64,000 nucleotides of DNA from Anodontia alba (GCA_964016985.1 OZ024827.1:20725275-20789274), one strand, 5' to 3'. Shown: positions 31,834 through 45,852, counted from the stretch's first letter. Notes: generated by a model not told the origin, from the letters alone. Numbers and translations: made by a program.

Positions 31834-33601
31834 TTAACTCACCTGACCTCTGCTCAGGATGAGCTATAGTGATCACTTTTCCTCCGTCCATTAACATTTT
31901 CAAATGACTTCTCCTCTGAAGCCGCTGAGCCAATTTTGCTCAGATTTCATGTGGAGCCTCCTTAGGGTGGGGGAACGAAAGATTGCTAAAAAGGTCATGG
32001 TCCGTTGACCCAAGATGGCCTCCATGCACATATATGGTAAAAACCTTTAAAAATCTTCTCCATAACCGAGGATGCCTTGGGGCTGAATCTTTGCAAGAAT
32101 CATCAGGGACAAGAGGTCTACCAAAGTTGTTATAAGATTTGTCGTACGTTGGCATTTGACCTTTTTACGGCAAGGTCAAGTTTGCTTCCCTATGCTTTTG
32201 TATGGGAAAAACCTTTAAAAATCTTCTTCTCCAAAACCGAGCATGCCTTGTGGCTGAATCTTTGCACATATCATCGGGAATGGGAGGGCTACCAAAGTTG
32301 CTAAAATAATGGTTGTACATTGACATTTGACCTTTTTGCAGTAAGGTCAATTTTGCTTCCTTATGCATTTATATGGGAAAAATGTTCAGAATTTCAAATA
32401 ACATCTCCTCTGGAGCCTCTGGGCCAAATTTGCTCAAATTTCATATTGAGCCTCCTTAGGTTTGGGGAACAAAAGATTGCTAAAATGGTCGCAGTTCATT
32501 AACCAAGATGGCCGCCATGCCCATATATGGTAAAAACATTTAAAAATCTTCTTCTCCAGAACCGAGGATGCTTTGGGGCTAAATCTTTGCATAATTCATC
32601 GGGGACGGAGGGTCTACCAAAGTTGCTAAAATTTGACCTTTTTACGGCAAGGTCGTTTGCTTCCCTATGCATTTATATGGGAAAAAAACATTTTAAAATG
32701 TTATTCTCCAAAATCGAGGATGGCATGTGGCTGAATGTTTGCATATATCATCGGGAACGGGCGGTCTACCAAGGTTGCTAAAATAATTGTCATACATTGA
32801 CATTTAACCTTTTTACGGCGAGGTCAAGTTTGCTTCTGTATGCATTTGTATGGGCCCCATACATTTGTATGGAAAAAATGTTGATAATTTCAAATGACTT
32901 TTCCTCTGAAGCCTCCGGGCCAGTGTTGCTCAAATTTCATGCAGAGCCTCCTTGGACAGGAGAATATAAGATTGCTAAAATGGGCATGGTCCATTGATCA
33001 AAATGGCTGCCATGCCCATATAATGGTAAAAAATTTTTTACAAATCTTCTTCTCCATAACCAAATAAGCCCTGGGCCCTTATCTTTGCACAAACTATGGG
33101 GGACAGGAGAGCTACCAAAATTGCTAAAATGATGGTTCTATGTTGACGTTTGACCTTTTTACCTCCAAGGTCAAATTTGCTTCCCCATGCATTTGTATGG
33201 GCCATATACATTTATATTGAAAGTATTCAAGTGAATTGTAGATCAACAGTAGTTAAAATTGTTCTGATTGGAAATCTTAGATGGCCATCATCTTGTTTAT
33301 ATTTATTATATTTCTCTGCCACTGTGCTGTTTACATGTATAAAATCATGATTCTTCAGAATCCACTTAGCCAATTTCCACCAAATTTCACATTGATCCTA
33401 CTGTTGAAATGTGATTGATGGTTTATTCAAATGATCATGCTCCATTGACTGTCAGGCCCATATATTCTTCTTCAAAACTAAGAACTGCTCAAATGATGAT
33501 CTTTTCATTAGTTGTGATGATAGGATTGGAAAAATGTTGCATAACATCTGCATGTCTGCAGTGACTCAGGTGAGCGAGCCGTGGCCCGTGGGCCTCTTGT
33601 T
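31834..33601 (-). mobile_element. Helentron-like element HLE-5, inserted inside the HLE-4 array
   Basis: Read on the minus strand, its 5' end is AACAAGAGGCCCACGGGCC at 33601 with a ~380 bp leader homologous to HLE-3. Its 3' end is TAGCTCATCCTGAGC...GGTCAGGTGAGTTAA at 31834. The interior is a different array: TTTGACCTTTTTACGGCAAG, GTCAAGTTTGCTTCCCTATG, CATTTATATGGGAAAAA, TCTTCTCCAAAACCGAGGAT. The HLE-4 unit continues on either side (GGGCTTATTTT | TTCCCTATATATC), showing insertion. Confidence 0.75.
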
Positions 33602-35165
33602 TCCCTATATATCTATATAGAAAACTTTAAAAATCTTCATGTTAGAAAGCACTGGACCGATTTCTATATAACTAGGCAAAAATGTTTCCTTGGTGATCCT
33701 CTACCAAGATTGTCCAAGCCGTCATGATTTGTCAAAAAACATAGCAGCTAGGAGGCGGGGCTTATTTTCCCTATATATATATAGAAAACTTTAAAAATCT
33801 TCTTGTCAGAAACCACTGGACCGATTTCATTAATACTTGGCAGAAATCTTTCCTTTTGACCCTTAACCAAGATTGTTCAAGTTATCATGATTTGTCAAAA
33901 AAACATTGCCGCCGGGTGGTGGGTGGGGAGGGAGGCTTAATTTCCCTATATATCGATATAGAAAAGTTTAAAAATCTTCTTGTCAGAAACCAATGGACCA
34001 ATTTCAATATAGCTTGGCAGGAATGTTGCTTTGGTGACCTGCTACCAAGATTGTTCAAGCAGTCATGATTCGTCTAAAAAAAATTCTGCCAGGGGGTGGG
34101 GCTTATTTTCCCTATATATCTCTATAGAAAACTTTAAAAATCTTCTTGTCAGAAACCACTGGACCGATTTCATTATAACTTGGTAGAAATCTTTCCTTGT
34201 TGACCCTCTACCAAGATTGTTCAAGTTATCATGATTCGTCAAAAAACAATGGCCGCCACTGGGAGGGGCTTATTTTCCAAATATATCTATATAGAAAAGT
34301 TTAAAAATCTTCTTCTCAGAAACCAATGGACCGATTTCAATATAACTTGGCAGCAATGTTTCTTTGGTGACCCTCTACCAAGATTGTTCAAGCCGTTATG
34401 ATTCATCAAAAAACATGGCGGCTAGGGGGTGGAGCATATTTTCCCTATATAGAAAACTTTAAATGTAACTTGACAGGAATGTGCTTTGGTGACCTTCTAA
34501 TAAGATTGTGCCCTCATGATACGTCAAAAAACATGGCCTTCATGGGGCGGGGCTTATTTTCCGTATATATCTGTATAGAAAACTTTAAAATTCATCTTGT
34601 CAGAAACCACCTGACTGATTTTAATATTACTTGCCAGGAATGTTGCTTTGGTGACCCCCTATCAAGATTGTTCAAGCAATCATGATTCGTCAAAAAACAT
34701 GGTTGCTAGGGGTGGGGCTTATTTTCCCTATATATCTAAATAGAAAACTTTAAAAATCTTCTTGTCAGAAACCACTGAACCGATTTCAATATAACTTGGC
34801 AGGATTTTTCCTTTGGTGACCCTCTACCAAGTTTGTTCAAGCTGTCATGATTTGTCAAAAAACATGGCCGTTAGGGGGTGGGGCTTAATTTCCCTATATA
34901 TCTATATAAGACATTTTAAAAATCTATTTGTCAGAAACCACTGGACCGATTTCAATATAACAGCAGAATTGTTCCTTTGGTGATCCTCTTTCACTATTCA
35001 GTTCAAGCCATCATGATGGATGAAAAAAACATGGCCACTGGGGTGCAGGGTTATAAAATTTATACAAAAATTTTAGAGCAGTAAACTTGGCTGAAACTTC
35101 AACAGTAAGTATGCAAAGCTGTTTGCTCAGGTGAGCGATATAGGACCATCATGGTCCTCTTGCTT
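33602..35165 (-). mobile_element. HLE-4 tandem array, second part, and its 5' end
   Basis: About nine more ~170 bp units, then a short unique segment and GCTCAGGTGAGCGATATAGG plus ACCATCATGGTCCTCTTG. On the minus strand this is the canonical HLE 5' end with hairpin GGACCATGATGGTCC. The 3' end of HLE-4 is not identifiable left of 31192. Confidence 0.78.
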
Positions 35166-35400
35166 TTTTTTTTTCCCCCATTGGACCTAGCATGCCAGTT
35201 ATGCCTGTTTTTGAATCTATTCTGTTCTAAATATTCCCCACCCCCCCTCCCCACACACACACCCTTGGATGGGGACGCCAGTGCTGATAAGATCTGCACC
35301 AAAAGCAATATACCCCCTCCCGCTTGAGCTAGGATTCTGATATTTATGTCCCCTCCCTTTAGGGTAGGGAGATGTGTATTGTTTTTTCCCTCGGGCGTCT
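35166..35400. other. No gene; C-rich and T-rich simple stretches
   Basis: A T run at 35164-35174 and a CACCCCCCCTCCCCACACAC stretch near 35238. Confidence 0.55.
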
Positions 35401-35705
35401 GTCACAAAATCTTGTCCACTCTGTAACTTGAAAATGGTTCAAGCTGTCTCCACATAACTTCATATAAATATCAATCAACATTATCTTACATGCAGAGCAC
35501 AAGAACCATACGTCTTGCATTTATACTTTTTGAGTTATTTCACTTGGAACTTTATGCGTCACAAAATCGTGTCTGCTCTGTAACTTGAAACCTGTTCAAG
35601 ATATCTTCAAGAAAGGTCATGTAAATATCAATCAGCATTAGACAACATGCAGCGCGCAAGAACCATAACTCTTGCATTTATACTTTTTTGAATTATTATA
35701 CACCT
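35401..35705. repeat. Two ~158 bp tandem units
   Basis: GTCACAAAATCTTGTCCACT at 35401 recurs as GTCACAAAATCGTGTCTGCT at 35558. Both continue TGTAACTTGAAA, ATATCAATCA and AAGAACCATA. Confidence 0.85.
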
Positions 35706-35749
35706 GTTTGAAAAACGGGACATATTATTTTACGGGGTATGACGTCCGT

Positions 35750-36516
35750 CAGAAAACTTTTTCATTTCCGGCTAACGCCTCCTACAGTTTACATCCGATT
35801 AAAATGAAACTTGGTATATAGCTAGACCATGATGTGAAGCAGCACATATTATTTTTGGGCTACAGACCACCAATTATTAGCAGAGCTATGCCCCTTCGAA
35901 AATTTCAGAAAACATTTTGTTTCTGGTTAACTCCTACACTTTACATCTGATCAAGCTGAAACTTCATTTATAGTTAGACCATGATGTGGAACAGTGCATA
36001 TTGTTTTGAGGTTACAGTCCACTTAATATCAGCAGAGTTATAGCCCTTTGAAAATTCCTTTAAACTTTTCGTTTCCGGATAACTGCTCCTACAATTTACA
36101 TCTGATCAAGCTGAAACTTCATTTATAGTTAGACCAAGATGTGGGGGCAGTGCATATTGTTTCTAGGTCACAGTCCACCAAATATTAGCAGAGTTATGTC
36201 CCTTTTAAAATTTCATTAAACTTTTCGTTTCCGGCTAACTCCTCCTACAATTTACATCCGATCAAGCTGAAACTTCATTTATAGCTAGACCATGATGTGG
36301 AGCAGCACATATTGTTTCAAGGTTACAGTCCACTAAATATTAGCAGAGTTAAGCCCCATTGAAAATTTCTTTAAACTTCTAGTTTCTGGTTAACTCCTCC
36401 TACAATTTATATCCGATCAAGCTGAAACTTCATTTATGCTATAGTTAGACCAAGATGTAGAGAAGGGCGTTTTGTTTTGAGGTTACAGTCCACCAAATAT
36501 TAGCTGAGTTACGCCT
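35750..36516. repeat. ~154 bp tandem array, five units
   Basis: TAGACCATGATGTG or TAGACCAAGATGT appears at about 35824, 35977, 36131, 36285 and 36446 (spacing 153-161). Units also share TTTCCGGCTAACTCCTCCTA, CATCCGATCAAGCTGAAACT and ATTAGCAGAGTTATG. It belongs to the same style as the HLE arrays, but no HLE ends flank it. Confidence 0.9.
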
Positions 36517-36620
36517 AGTGGTGGGACGATTCATCGATGCATTGGTGCATCCCGATACGCTTCATGTATCGATACACATGATGGAGTATCGATATGATGA
36601 ATGCTTCTATTCAGATTCGC
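36517..36620. repeat. Single hAT-like end with ATCGATGCA repeats
   Basis: TAGTGGTGGGACGATTCATC then GATGCATTGGTGCATCCCGA resembles hAT-type element termini. No opposing end was found, so it is probably truncated. Confidence 0.4.
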
Positions 36621-37827
36621 TTATTTGTGTTCGTTACATTCTTTAATCTGGTCTACAAAGTGACATTTTCAGAGTGCGATTTTGATTGGATGACGCTTGA
36701 CTGATAGCCAATTGCATTTTGCTTTACTCTCATTATGATGGCAGACGAAACTGTGGTTGGAATTTATTCGCCGCCCAGCGGTAAAAATACTAGTTCTGTA
36801 TGGGAATGTTTCGGCCATCCTATTCTTACTTTTGAAGTTAGCCATTTTTAGTGTTTCAGTATTATGGACAATGCATGTTTAAGGGAAACCATATAGTTGG
36901 GGTCATAGTGTTGTTCAAACACATGTTCTAGTTCATTATAATTTCAACACAAAAACATGTTGGAACTTATTAGAAGGTCATTCATTGGTAGGGCTCTTTT
37001 AATGAATATCCACAACATATATTCCTTAAGAAAAATAAGAAACATGCCAGTAATTTTTATTCAAAAAGTGTGTTATCTAACTGATAATACAGGTAAATAA
37101 TAACGTTACTTTACGCATGTTAAAGTTAAATAAAAGTGTAGTTAAAAGAGATTCAGAACCACCACATCCAGTATAGCAACTGTAGTTACTCTGAATTGTT
37201 CAGAAGGCGGTGTCACGAAAAAAGGCATTAACTTAATTACATAATTAGATTTATATGATTTGATGGATCTGGATTTTGCTCTATATCCATATTTTCACAC
37301 TTTCTTACAACCAGTGGCTTCATCCAATATTAAATTTACATTCAGAGACAAGGCTTTGTGAGAAAATTTACTATTCCTTGAAAAACAACCAACATGAACA
37401 CTTTGTACTACATGCTTTCACTATCAATTTAATTTCTCAAAATCAGTCAGATGGAAATGCATTCTACTTCTTTTAATGTATAAATAAGAATGGGTCTTTA
37501 CTGAGGCATCTGTGTAAAACAGATATACATAAATAATCTAACCATGTACTGAAAAACTAAATACAATTATTTCTCTTCTGTTTTGTTTCTTTCTTCACAA
37601 AAAAATTCCATTTTATTATCTGCATATATAAGCCAATGCAGTGATTGGAGTAATGAACCTCTTTATTTTCCAATGAAGTTTACCACCTGATTATTCCAAA
37701 TGAGTGTATCTCCAGCAGCAATTTCCAATTTCTAGAATTATCAAAGTTCAAGTCTAGATATGCTCCAGTTCATACATATTCAACACCTGATGTAGCTCCA
37801 CGATTATTCTGGTGCAATTTTATAAAT
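36621..37827. other. No recognisable gene
   Basis: AT-rich. A decayed hairpin relative of the CAT-MITE core is near 36960-37020 (TTATTAGAAGG ... AATGAATATCCACAACATA). Confidence 0.5.
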
Positions 37828-38143
37828 TTATCTTTATCATTGATTGATTGATTGTGTTGGGGTTTAACGACACGTCAACCATTGAGGGTCATTTTGTCCC
37901 AGAGAAAGGGAGAAAAGAGATAGAAGAGAGAGTATGAAGGAGATGAAAGAGAGGGACAGGGAAGAAAGAGGAACAGGAATGAAAGTGAAGAAACAGAAGA
38001 AATAAAAACATTCCCCCTCTACCCTTACCCACTACAAGGATAGCAGGCCTTGCCCAACTGTAAGCCAATATCAGTTGGACGCCCCAGTGATGTAAGATAC
38101 ACAGCACCTTCGCACCACCCGACCACCCCCCTTATCTTTATCA
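37828..38143 (-). mobile_element. Second SINE family, copy 1, with 12 bp target-site duplication
   Basis: The body (37840-38131) is bounded by TTATCTTTATCA at 37828-37839 and 38132-38143. On the minus strand it runs from GGTGGTGCGAAGGTGCTGTG, through GGCGTCCAACTGATATTGGC and a pyrimidine-rich CTCTCTTTCATCTCC stretch, to a tail TTAAACCCCAACACAATCAA with ATCA repeats. The tail closely resembles that of the tRNA-derived SINE family, suggesting a common LINE partner. Confidence 0.88.
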
Positions 38144-38810
38144 ACTTATTTATCTTTATCAACTTATTATGAAGACGAGCAGATTAAATAAATTTGAAAT
38201 GGCTATGTTCAATCCAGATTAGCTTTAATAACTGATTGTCATTTGATAGTGCTTCACCTAAGCATCAACAGATTAGCCCGACCAGCTATGCCTACCCTTT
38301 TCTGTTTTCAAGAGATTTTCCGATGTCCACAAAAGAAGGGTCATAACGTATAAATGGGCCAGCAGTCGTCAGACAACTCCGTGTCACTGAGGTGTGAATA
38401 AAGTAATTTCATGTAGGAGGAATGAATTAAATGCCTGATGTCTTGCTATATTCAATATCGAATAAGTAGATTCTGATACTTTCTTTTCGTTCAGCTTCCG
38501 TTGCTAAGCACAACATCAAAGATGGCGTGGGGTGATTGACAAAAGTAGCGCGTGTATTACTACACCGAATTTTGAAGTCTATGTTTCAAATTGCACTAAA
38601 TCGATTTCAGTTACAGTTATGTTAGCGAAATAGAAAAGCTATAAAAAATTCCCCTGCTTCACATTCAGTTCGCCGTAATAGTGCCGCATTGCGTCTGATT
38701 AAGAAGTAGTGCGCGTATGAATATAGCGGTGATGAAAATCCGCTTGTGACGTAGTAAAAACCCCATGCGATTGCATAGAGCCTGCTAGCTGTCGCTAGCA
38801 GACTCAAAAA
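38144..38810. other. No recognisable gene
   Basis: Only short frames. A CTGCTAGCTGTCGCTAGCAG palindrome lies at about 38787-38806. Confidence 0.5.
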
Positions 38811-38813
38811 TCA

Positions 38814-38985
38814 AAGGGCAGTATATGAATAGGATGATCAAGTCTATGAATGGGTCCATTTTTTCAAAGGCTAAATATATTAATGGGGTAGGTTTTGAAA
38901 TACTGGCTCGCACACCCATACCACAATTACCCCCAAGTTACACCCCACCTACCCCAAGATCCAAATATTTACATGTGGTATTTGG
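38814..38985. repeat. GGTATATGA repeat element, right half
   Basis: AAAGGGCAGTATATGAATAG, TGAATGGGTCCATTTTTTCA and GGCTCGCACACCC match the right half of 40484-40855. Confidence 0.82.
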
Positions 38986-39608
38986 ATTTCTCTTGTTTTC
39001 TAGTTGAAAGTATGGAAAACGTCTCAGCAGATTTGATTTTCGAATTTTACAAACAATATTAATTAACCATAGTGAAGCTGACAAAGTCAGTCTTGTTCTA
39101 CCATCAGAATCAGAATCAGACTTTTTGGTGACACGTCTAATGACAATCATACACCAGAAACTGTGATATGGGAAACTAGTTCCTACCTCTCACCAAAGAG
39201 ATAAACCCAGCCACACCATCCTCTGCACCTTCAGCGGAGGAAACAATCGAATCTGGAAGGACGTTCCAATCTCTTATTGTTTGAGGGAATCATGAGCCCT
39301 TGTAAATGTCAGTTCTTGCAGTGAGGGGCTGGAAAGTCAATGAGTAATGATTTCTACTGCGCCTAATTGGGAGGATAAGGTCAACTGTTGGAATGCTGGC
39401 AGCACCTTTTAGACCTTTGTACAAAAGGATTCATCTGCTGTCTCACCTATTTTTCTTGAAATACTCCCGTCTTTAATACCTTTAATATGTTTAACAGACT
39501 GAAATCTCATACCCAATTTTCTTGCCCAACATCCTAATATATTTCCTAAAGTTTCAATGAAGGCTGTTGGTGAATCCTGTGCATCTCGAATTTCACGATA
39601 GCAAAGAC

Positions 39609-39690
39609 ATCTGCGAAGTCTCGCCGAGGCACTCCTAATGAGCACCCACAAGATATGTTTTTGTGGAGAAATGAAAAAAATATATATATT
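39609..39690. repeat. Half of a CAT-MITE-like hairpin
   Basis: CTCGCCGAGGCACTCCTAAT, GAGCACCCACAAGATATG and TTTTGTGGAGAAATGAAAAA form one arm plus flank; the opposing arm is missing. Confidence 0.55.
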
Positions 39691-39784
39691 TTGCGGATAC
39701 CCTTCCTCATCTAGACCTATGATACTGTCTTAATGTCAGAAGAAATATTAATAAAATGAGAGAACAACAATGGAATCCAGATAT

Positions 39785-39935
39785 TCCTGCGCATGCGCGC
39801 AGTCTGATCACGATATTCGCTGCTCGCCTACAGAACGTTTAAGGCCCATCCATTATTAATCAGTGAAGGCTGATCCTCGAGGGCTGACCAGACAGCGAAG
39901 ATGCGCATGCTGATATGGGTCAATATTGAGCGCAT
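39785..39935. repeat. GCGCATGCGCGCAGTCTGATC palindrome family
   Basis: GCGCATGCGCGCAGTCTGAT and GACAGCGAAGATGCGCATGC in opposed arrangement, as at 3838, 20310 and 57788. Confidence 0.65.
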
Positions 39936-40068
39936 GTCATAATGTCGTTTCCTGTTCGGAGAGGTTCATATTTCAACAAAACATCTTGTAGCCATATTTA
40001 ATAACGGTTTAGTGAAATGCATTATCAGAGTATGTATTAATAAGCAGCCACTCACCCACCTGGTAATG

Positions 40069-40070
40069 AT

Positions 40071-40118
<48 letters not shown>
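40069..40118. repeat. (GA)n microsatellite
   Basis: About 50 bp of GAGAGA with one GGA interruption. The Arg/Glu and Ser/Leu open frames over it are artefacts. Confidence 0.97.
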
Positions 40119-40119
<1 letters not shown>

Positions 40120-40327
40120 AATAGACAACATAACAGACGTACCGGGTCCATTAATAGGCCTAGGTCTACTGGAATTACATCTACTTATCTACTCACTTAC
40201 CGAGTGTTATGACTTCAAGAAAGACGACTCTTTATCGTTATACGTGCAACTGCAGTCTTTGCAACTAAACCGTTTTTTTCCGTTTGTGACTGTTTAAATC
40301 AAATTTAGTCAACAGTTTATTTGCATT

Positions 40328-40455
40328 AATAGATTGTTTGTTTGTTTAAAGACCCATTTGATATATATTATTGAGGGGAGGCAACTGTAAAAATTTCAAA
40401 ATTGTTTAGTCCCCTTCCGAAAAGGGGTCTTTAAAATAAACAAACTATCTTTTAA
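40328..40455. repeat. Inverted repeat, ~25 bp arms
   Basis: AGATTGTTTGTTTGTTTAAA then GACCC is mirrored by GGGTCTTTAAAATAAACAAA and CTATCT. The interior includes GTCCCCTTCCGAAAAGGGG. Confidence 0.75.
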
Positions 40456-40483
40456 TCAAGCAAATATAAACTGTTAACTAAAA

Positions 40484-40855
40484 TCTCGGGGGTGGTAACT
40501 TCCTATATATGGCATAGTACCTATGTGCGTGCCGAATGGCCCCCTTTTTCAGCGCTGCCAGGTATATGATTGGCCCTCTTTTTTCAACAAAAAGTATATG
40601 AATGACCCGATTTTTCTGGATTTCTATGTGAAAGGCCCCACTTTTCTGACATCCTGGTATACGCAATAAATGGGTAAAAAAAACAAAGGGCAGTATATGA
40701 ATAGGTCAATATTTCGGAAGATCAGGTATATGAATGGGTCCGTTTTTTCAAAGGCAAGGTATATGAATGGGGTAGTTTTTGAAATATTGGCTCGCACACC
40801 CTACCGAAATTACCACCAAATTACACCCCCACCCCCCACCCCGCGAGACTAAAAT
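40484..40855. repeat. GGTATATGA repeat element, fullest copy
   Basis: The left part matches 21950-22150 and the right part matches 38814-38985. The ends are inverted and C/G-rich (CTCGGGGGTGGTAACTTCC and CCCACCCCGCGAGA; TGCGTGCCGAATGG and TTGGCTCGCACACC). Interior words GGTATATGAATGGNCC recur roughly every 35 bp in mirrored order. No coding function inferred. Confidence 0.78.
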
Positions 40856-40974
40856 ATGTTCTTGAAATCTGTACTAATCAATGAAACCGCGGTAGAATAT
40901 TAAATTACAGAATATTGTGGCAATATCAGACGTTGATTTTTACGGGGTGGGGGCGGGGGAGGTGGGGGAGCTTA

Positions 40975-42993
<2,019 letters not shown>

Positions 42994-43064
42994 CTAAATT
43001 CATTCTGATCAGAAATCCTATATCTTGGATCTGTCCGACTCACTTTGTATCTAAGCCCGGCAGG

Positions 43065-43150
43065 ATCACAACGTTGCAACAACGTCAATTAAACGTTGTT
43101 TCAATGTCATGTCGTTGAATCAACGTTGAATTGACGTTGTTTCACCGTTA
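43065..43150. repeat. AACGTTG short palindromic repeats
   Basis: CAACGTTGCAACAACGTC, AACGTTGTTTCAATGTC, GTTGAATCAACGTTGAA and GACGTTGTTTCACCG follow one another with ~18-20 bp spacing. Relatives lie at 20526 and 51885. Confidence 0.75.
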
Positions 43151-43375
43151 TGTGCCAATTGGGAGGTCATCAATGATTCACCTGTTCCAAAATATGTTTC
43201 TGGTCCATTTTAATAAAGCACGAAAACTGAAACCTGAGTGCCTTGTGACAGTGAAGTTTAAATAACGAGTGACGTCACGTATTTTAAAAGCAGATGGTCG
43301 AGAAATGTCATATTCAACGCTATAGATCCACAGTCCACATTCTTCCTACAATTAAAGGCACTCTACCCGGTAAGC

Positions 43376-43612
43376 ATTCCCAACATTCATCATGAAATAT
43401 CTCCCGATGTAGATGGTCTACATGCATGCAAATGTGATAAATCAGTTATACCATGGTTCTGCGCATGAACGTGTGATAATGCACTCGCTCACGCTCGTGC
43501 ATTGTCGCACCGTACATGCGCACGAATCATGGTATAATTGAATTATTATATTTTCGTTCGTGTATGTCATCTACAACGCAAGATATTTCATGTTTAATGT
43601 TGGGAATTTAGG
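43376..43612. repeat. Nested inverted repeat (MITE-like)
   Basis: Outer arms ATTCCCAACATTCATCATGA and CATGTTTAATGTTGGGAAT also pair through AATATCT/AGATATT and GATGTAGATG/CATCTACA. The inner arms are ATACCATGGTTCTGCGCATG and CATGCGCACGAATCATGGTAT, around CTCGCTCACGCTCG. A related ATACCATAG motif is near 43644. Confidence 0.82.
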
Positions 43613-43904
43613 CCACTATGTGATAATTTTCAATAACCGAAAATTATACCATAGTTGGTCCATGGGATAATTTTCAGTTTTGAAAGTCGTTATCCCATTG
43701 TTTATTTATATATCTCACAGGTGTACTTTAGAATGACTGTCAACCCATCAGTGCACCTAAGCTTTATCACTTTCTGGGCTAATTCCGCAGATGGTGACAA
43801 ATTGATGATATTTTTCTCAAAAAAAAAAAAAACAACAAAAAAACAGTTAGTTGTTTTCTGGGCAAAATAAGAAAAATATTTCAAAATGTTATATATTAAA
43901 ATTT

Positions 43905-44170
43905 GTATCAAGAGTGCTAAGCATCAATTTACAGTAGACATTTTGAAATAGTTTCTTATTTTCCAAGGAAACAGGATTTGACATTTCATGCAAATTGTCT
44001 CCAAATGTCAAATTGTTTTCTGGAAAAATAAACATATCATCAATATATTGTCTGCTGAAATTGCCAGAGAGTGCTAAACATCAATTTTCAGCAGATAACA
44101 TTTTGAAATAGTTTTCTTATTTTTCCCAGGAAACTGGATTTGACATTTCATGAAAACTGTCTCCGAGGAA
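43905..44170. repeat. Direct duplication, ~158 bp period, TTAA-MITE-like words
   Basis: GAGTGCTAAGCATCAATTT at 43911 and GAGTGCTAAACATCAATTTT at 44069; both continue ACATTTTGAAATAGTTT, then GATTTGACATTTCATG. The words resemble the core arms of the TTAA MITE at 4073. Confidence 0.7.
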
Positions 44171-44806
44171 CTTCAAAATTACTTTTGCACTGAGCAACTT
44201 TCTATTTAAAAATGACACATTCAATTTTTTGTTGAATAAAACACATAAAACCAGACAGTCTGTCTGGAAGTTTTTATAATGACCAAAGCTACAGCTGACC
44301 AACTAGATTGCACCAAAATTTGAACAAATTAAGATGCTAATGTAATTTCTTTTGATTGGCATGATGGAAATCAATCAGATTTTACCAGTAATGCCTTAGT
44401 CAGTTTAATTCAGAAAAGGCGGGGCATTGCATCATTTTAAGTACACGTGGTCAATAGGTCCAGCACTGGGCGCTGTCTCTCTGTGACTCAGTTGCCTTGT
44501 AGCGTTAAAAATCTGATCAGTCAGTCAGTCCAGCATTGCATCAGACCAGGTGTTACCAATTTACCATAAAAGTATACAAAAAAAAAAGTAGAAAAAGATA
44601 TACTAAAAAAATAAAAGTATATATAAATTTTATTATATTATTGCTGCGTATGAACTAAGGAATGTTACATTGGCGAGCAAATAATACAGATATTATTTAG
44701 CTATGGTGATTCATATTGTTAACTTGTGTGGAATAATCTGTACAGGACAAATAGTAACATATCGTGTTTTTACCAATTTAGTGGCTTAATATGGAATTAA
44801 TATGAC

Positions 44807-44899
44807 CAATGGCATCGTATGTATTTTGCACCGATTTGACGATGAATCTGCGTGACAGACGTAGATTCAACGCCAAGTCTGCCAAAATGCCATTGGATA
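44807..44899. repeat. Inverted repeat, ~40 bp arms
   Basis: CCAATGGCATCGTATG, ATTTTGCACC and GATGAATCTGCG are mirrored by CGTAGATTCAACG, TCTGCCAAAATGCCATTGG. Confidence 0.75.
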
Positions 44900-45185
44900 A
44901 AGTAATTATCCCTGATTAGATAACTCAGTCTCACAAGTTACAGATACTAGATAATAAGTAACGGACTAAACTCGGTTTAAACAGAACGATTGACATACGA
45001 AAAATTTGATAGTGCATCATGAGCCTCTGTAGGCTGGCTGTTTATTATGTATATTATGCATGTATAATGTATTTTGTAAACAGGTTGCACTTTAAATAAA
45101 TAAGTACCATATAAATTTTGTAAAAAAAAAAACAACAAAAAAACAGTCCCATTCATTAAAAAGATAAACATTGTTATTGTCTCGG

Positions 45186-45325
45186 TTTTGGGAAATCTGT
45201 AAATTATATCATAATTTGGTGATCTTTCACTGTCTGACCCAAACTCGGCTCCGCCTCGTTTGGGGTCAGACAGTGAAGGTCACCAAACTATGGTATAATT
45301 TACAGTATACCCAAAACCTCGACAA
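45186..45325. repeat. Inverted repeat, ~60 bp arms
   Basis: GGTTTTGGGAAATCTGTAAA, ATAATTTGGTGATCTTTCAC and TGTCTGACCCAAAC pair with GTTTGGGGTCAGACAGTGAA, GGTCACCAAACTATGGTATA and ATACCCAAAACC around TCGGCTCCGCCTC. Confidence 0.88.
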
Positions 45326-45513
45326 TAATCTTTAAGTTTATCTATAACTTATCCAATTCATTAAAAACAAAATTTCCTATTTCTGTTTATATGCTTCCAA
45401 AACTTTTTTTGACAGATTTACACCCTTTTACGTGACATCACATTCAGAACAGTTGAATGTCGTACAGTCGCCCAAATTATAATAGGAATTACTTTTCATC
45501 GATATGTAGTTTT

Positions 45514-45793
45514 CATTACGAAAACACGTCTATTCAAATTTATTGAAAATTTCACCACCAAAAACTGAAAGTTTTCAGACAGAAATTCTGATATTTTTCA
45601 TATTTCTGCTCAAAAACATAGATCGTGGGTACTCGTTAAAACCGCCTCGCTGAGGCGGTTCTAAAGAGTACCCACAATATATGTTTTAAGCAGAAATAAG
45701 CAAAAAATAATGCATACCCCTGTAAACCCCAGCTTTACTATTTAAAAATGAGGTTGAAGGGGGTAAGAGCTGGAAAGGTATGGTTTCGTGATG
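45514..45793 (+). mobile_element. CAT-MITE copy G
   Basis: Ends CATTACGAAAACACGTC and GGTATGGTTTCGTGATG, 280 bp, with a central palindrome showing a few mismatches (GTTAAAACCGCCTCG against CGAGGCGGTTCTAAAG). It lies just beyond the polyadenylation signal of the NHL gene. Confidence 0.9.
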
Positions 45794-45852
45794 ATCAGAT
45801 GAGTCAGAATTTTTATCATTAGAAACCTGAGAAATAATTTCACCATTTAGAC

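Noticed and set aside
28954..33601. A single 4.6 kb foldback transposon bounded by 380 bp inverted repeats
   Set aside because: Internal HLE 3' ends at 31059 and 31834 show that the inverted arms are the 5' leaders of two separate, oppositely oriented elements.
14942..35165. Calling the HLEs canonical Helitrons because they end hairpin + CTAA
   Set aside because: Canonical Helitrons require a T immediately 3' of CTRR and a 5' TC. The flanks here are A, A, C and A, so only a Helentron-like label with caution is justified.
35750..36516. CRISPR-like regular repeats
   Set aside because: Units are long (about 154 bp), fully repetitive without unique spacers, and the genome is animal.
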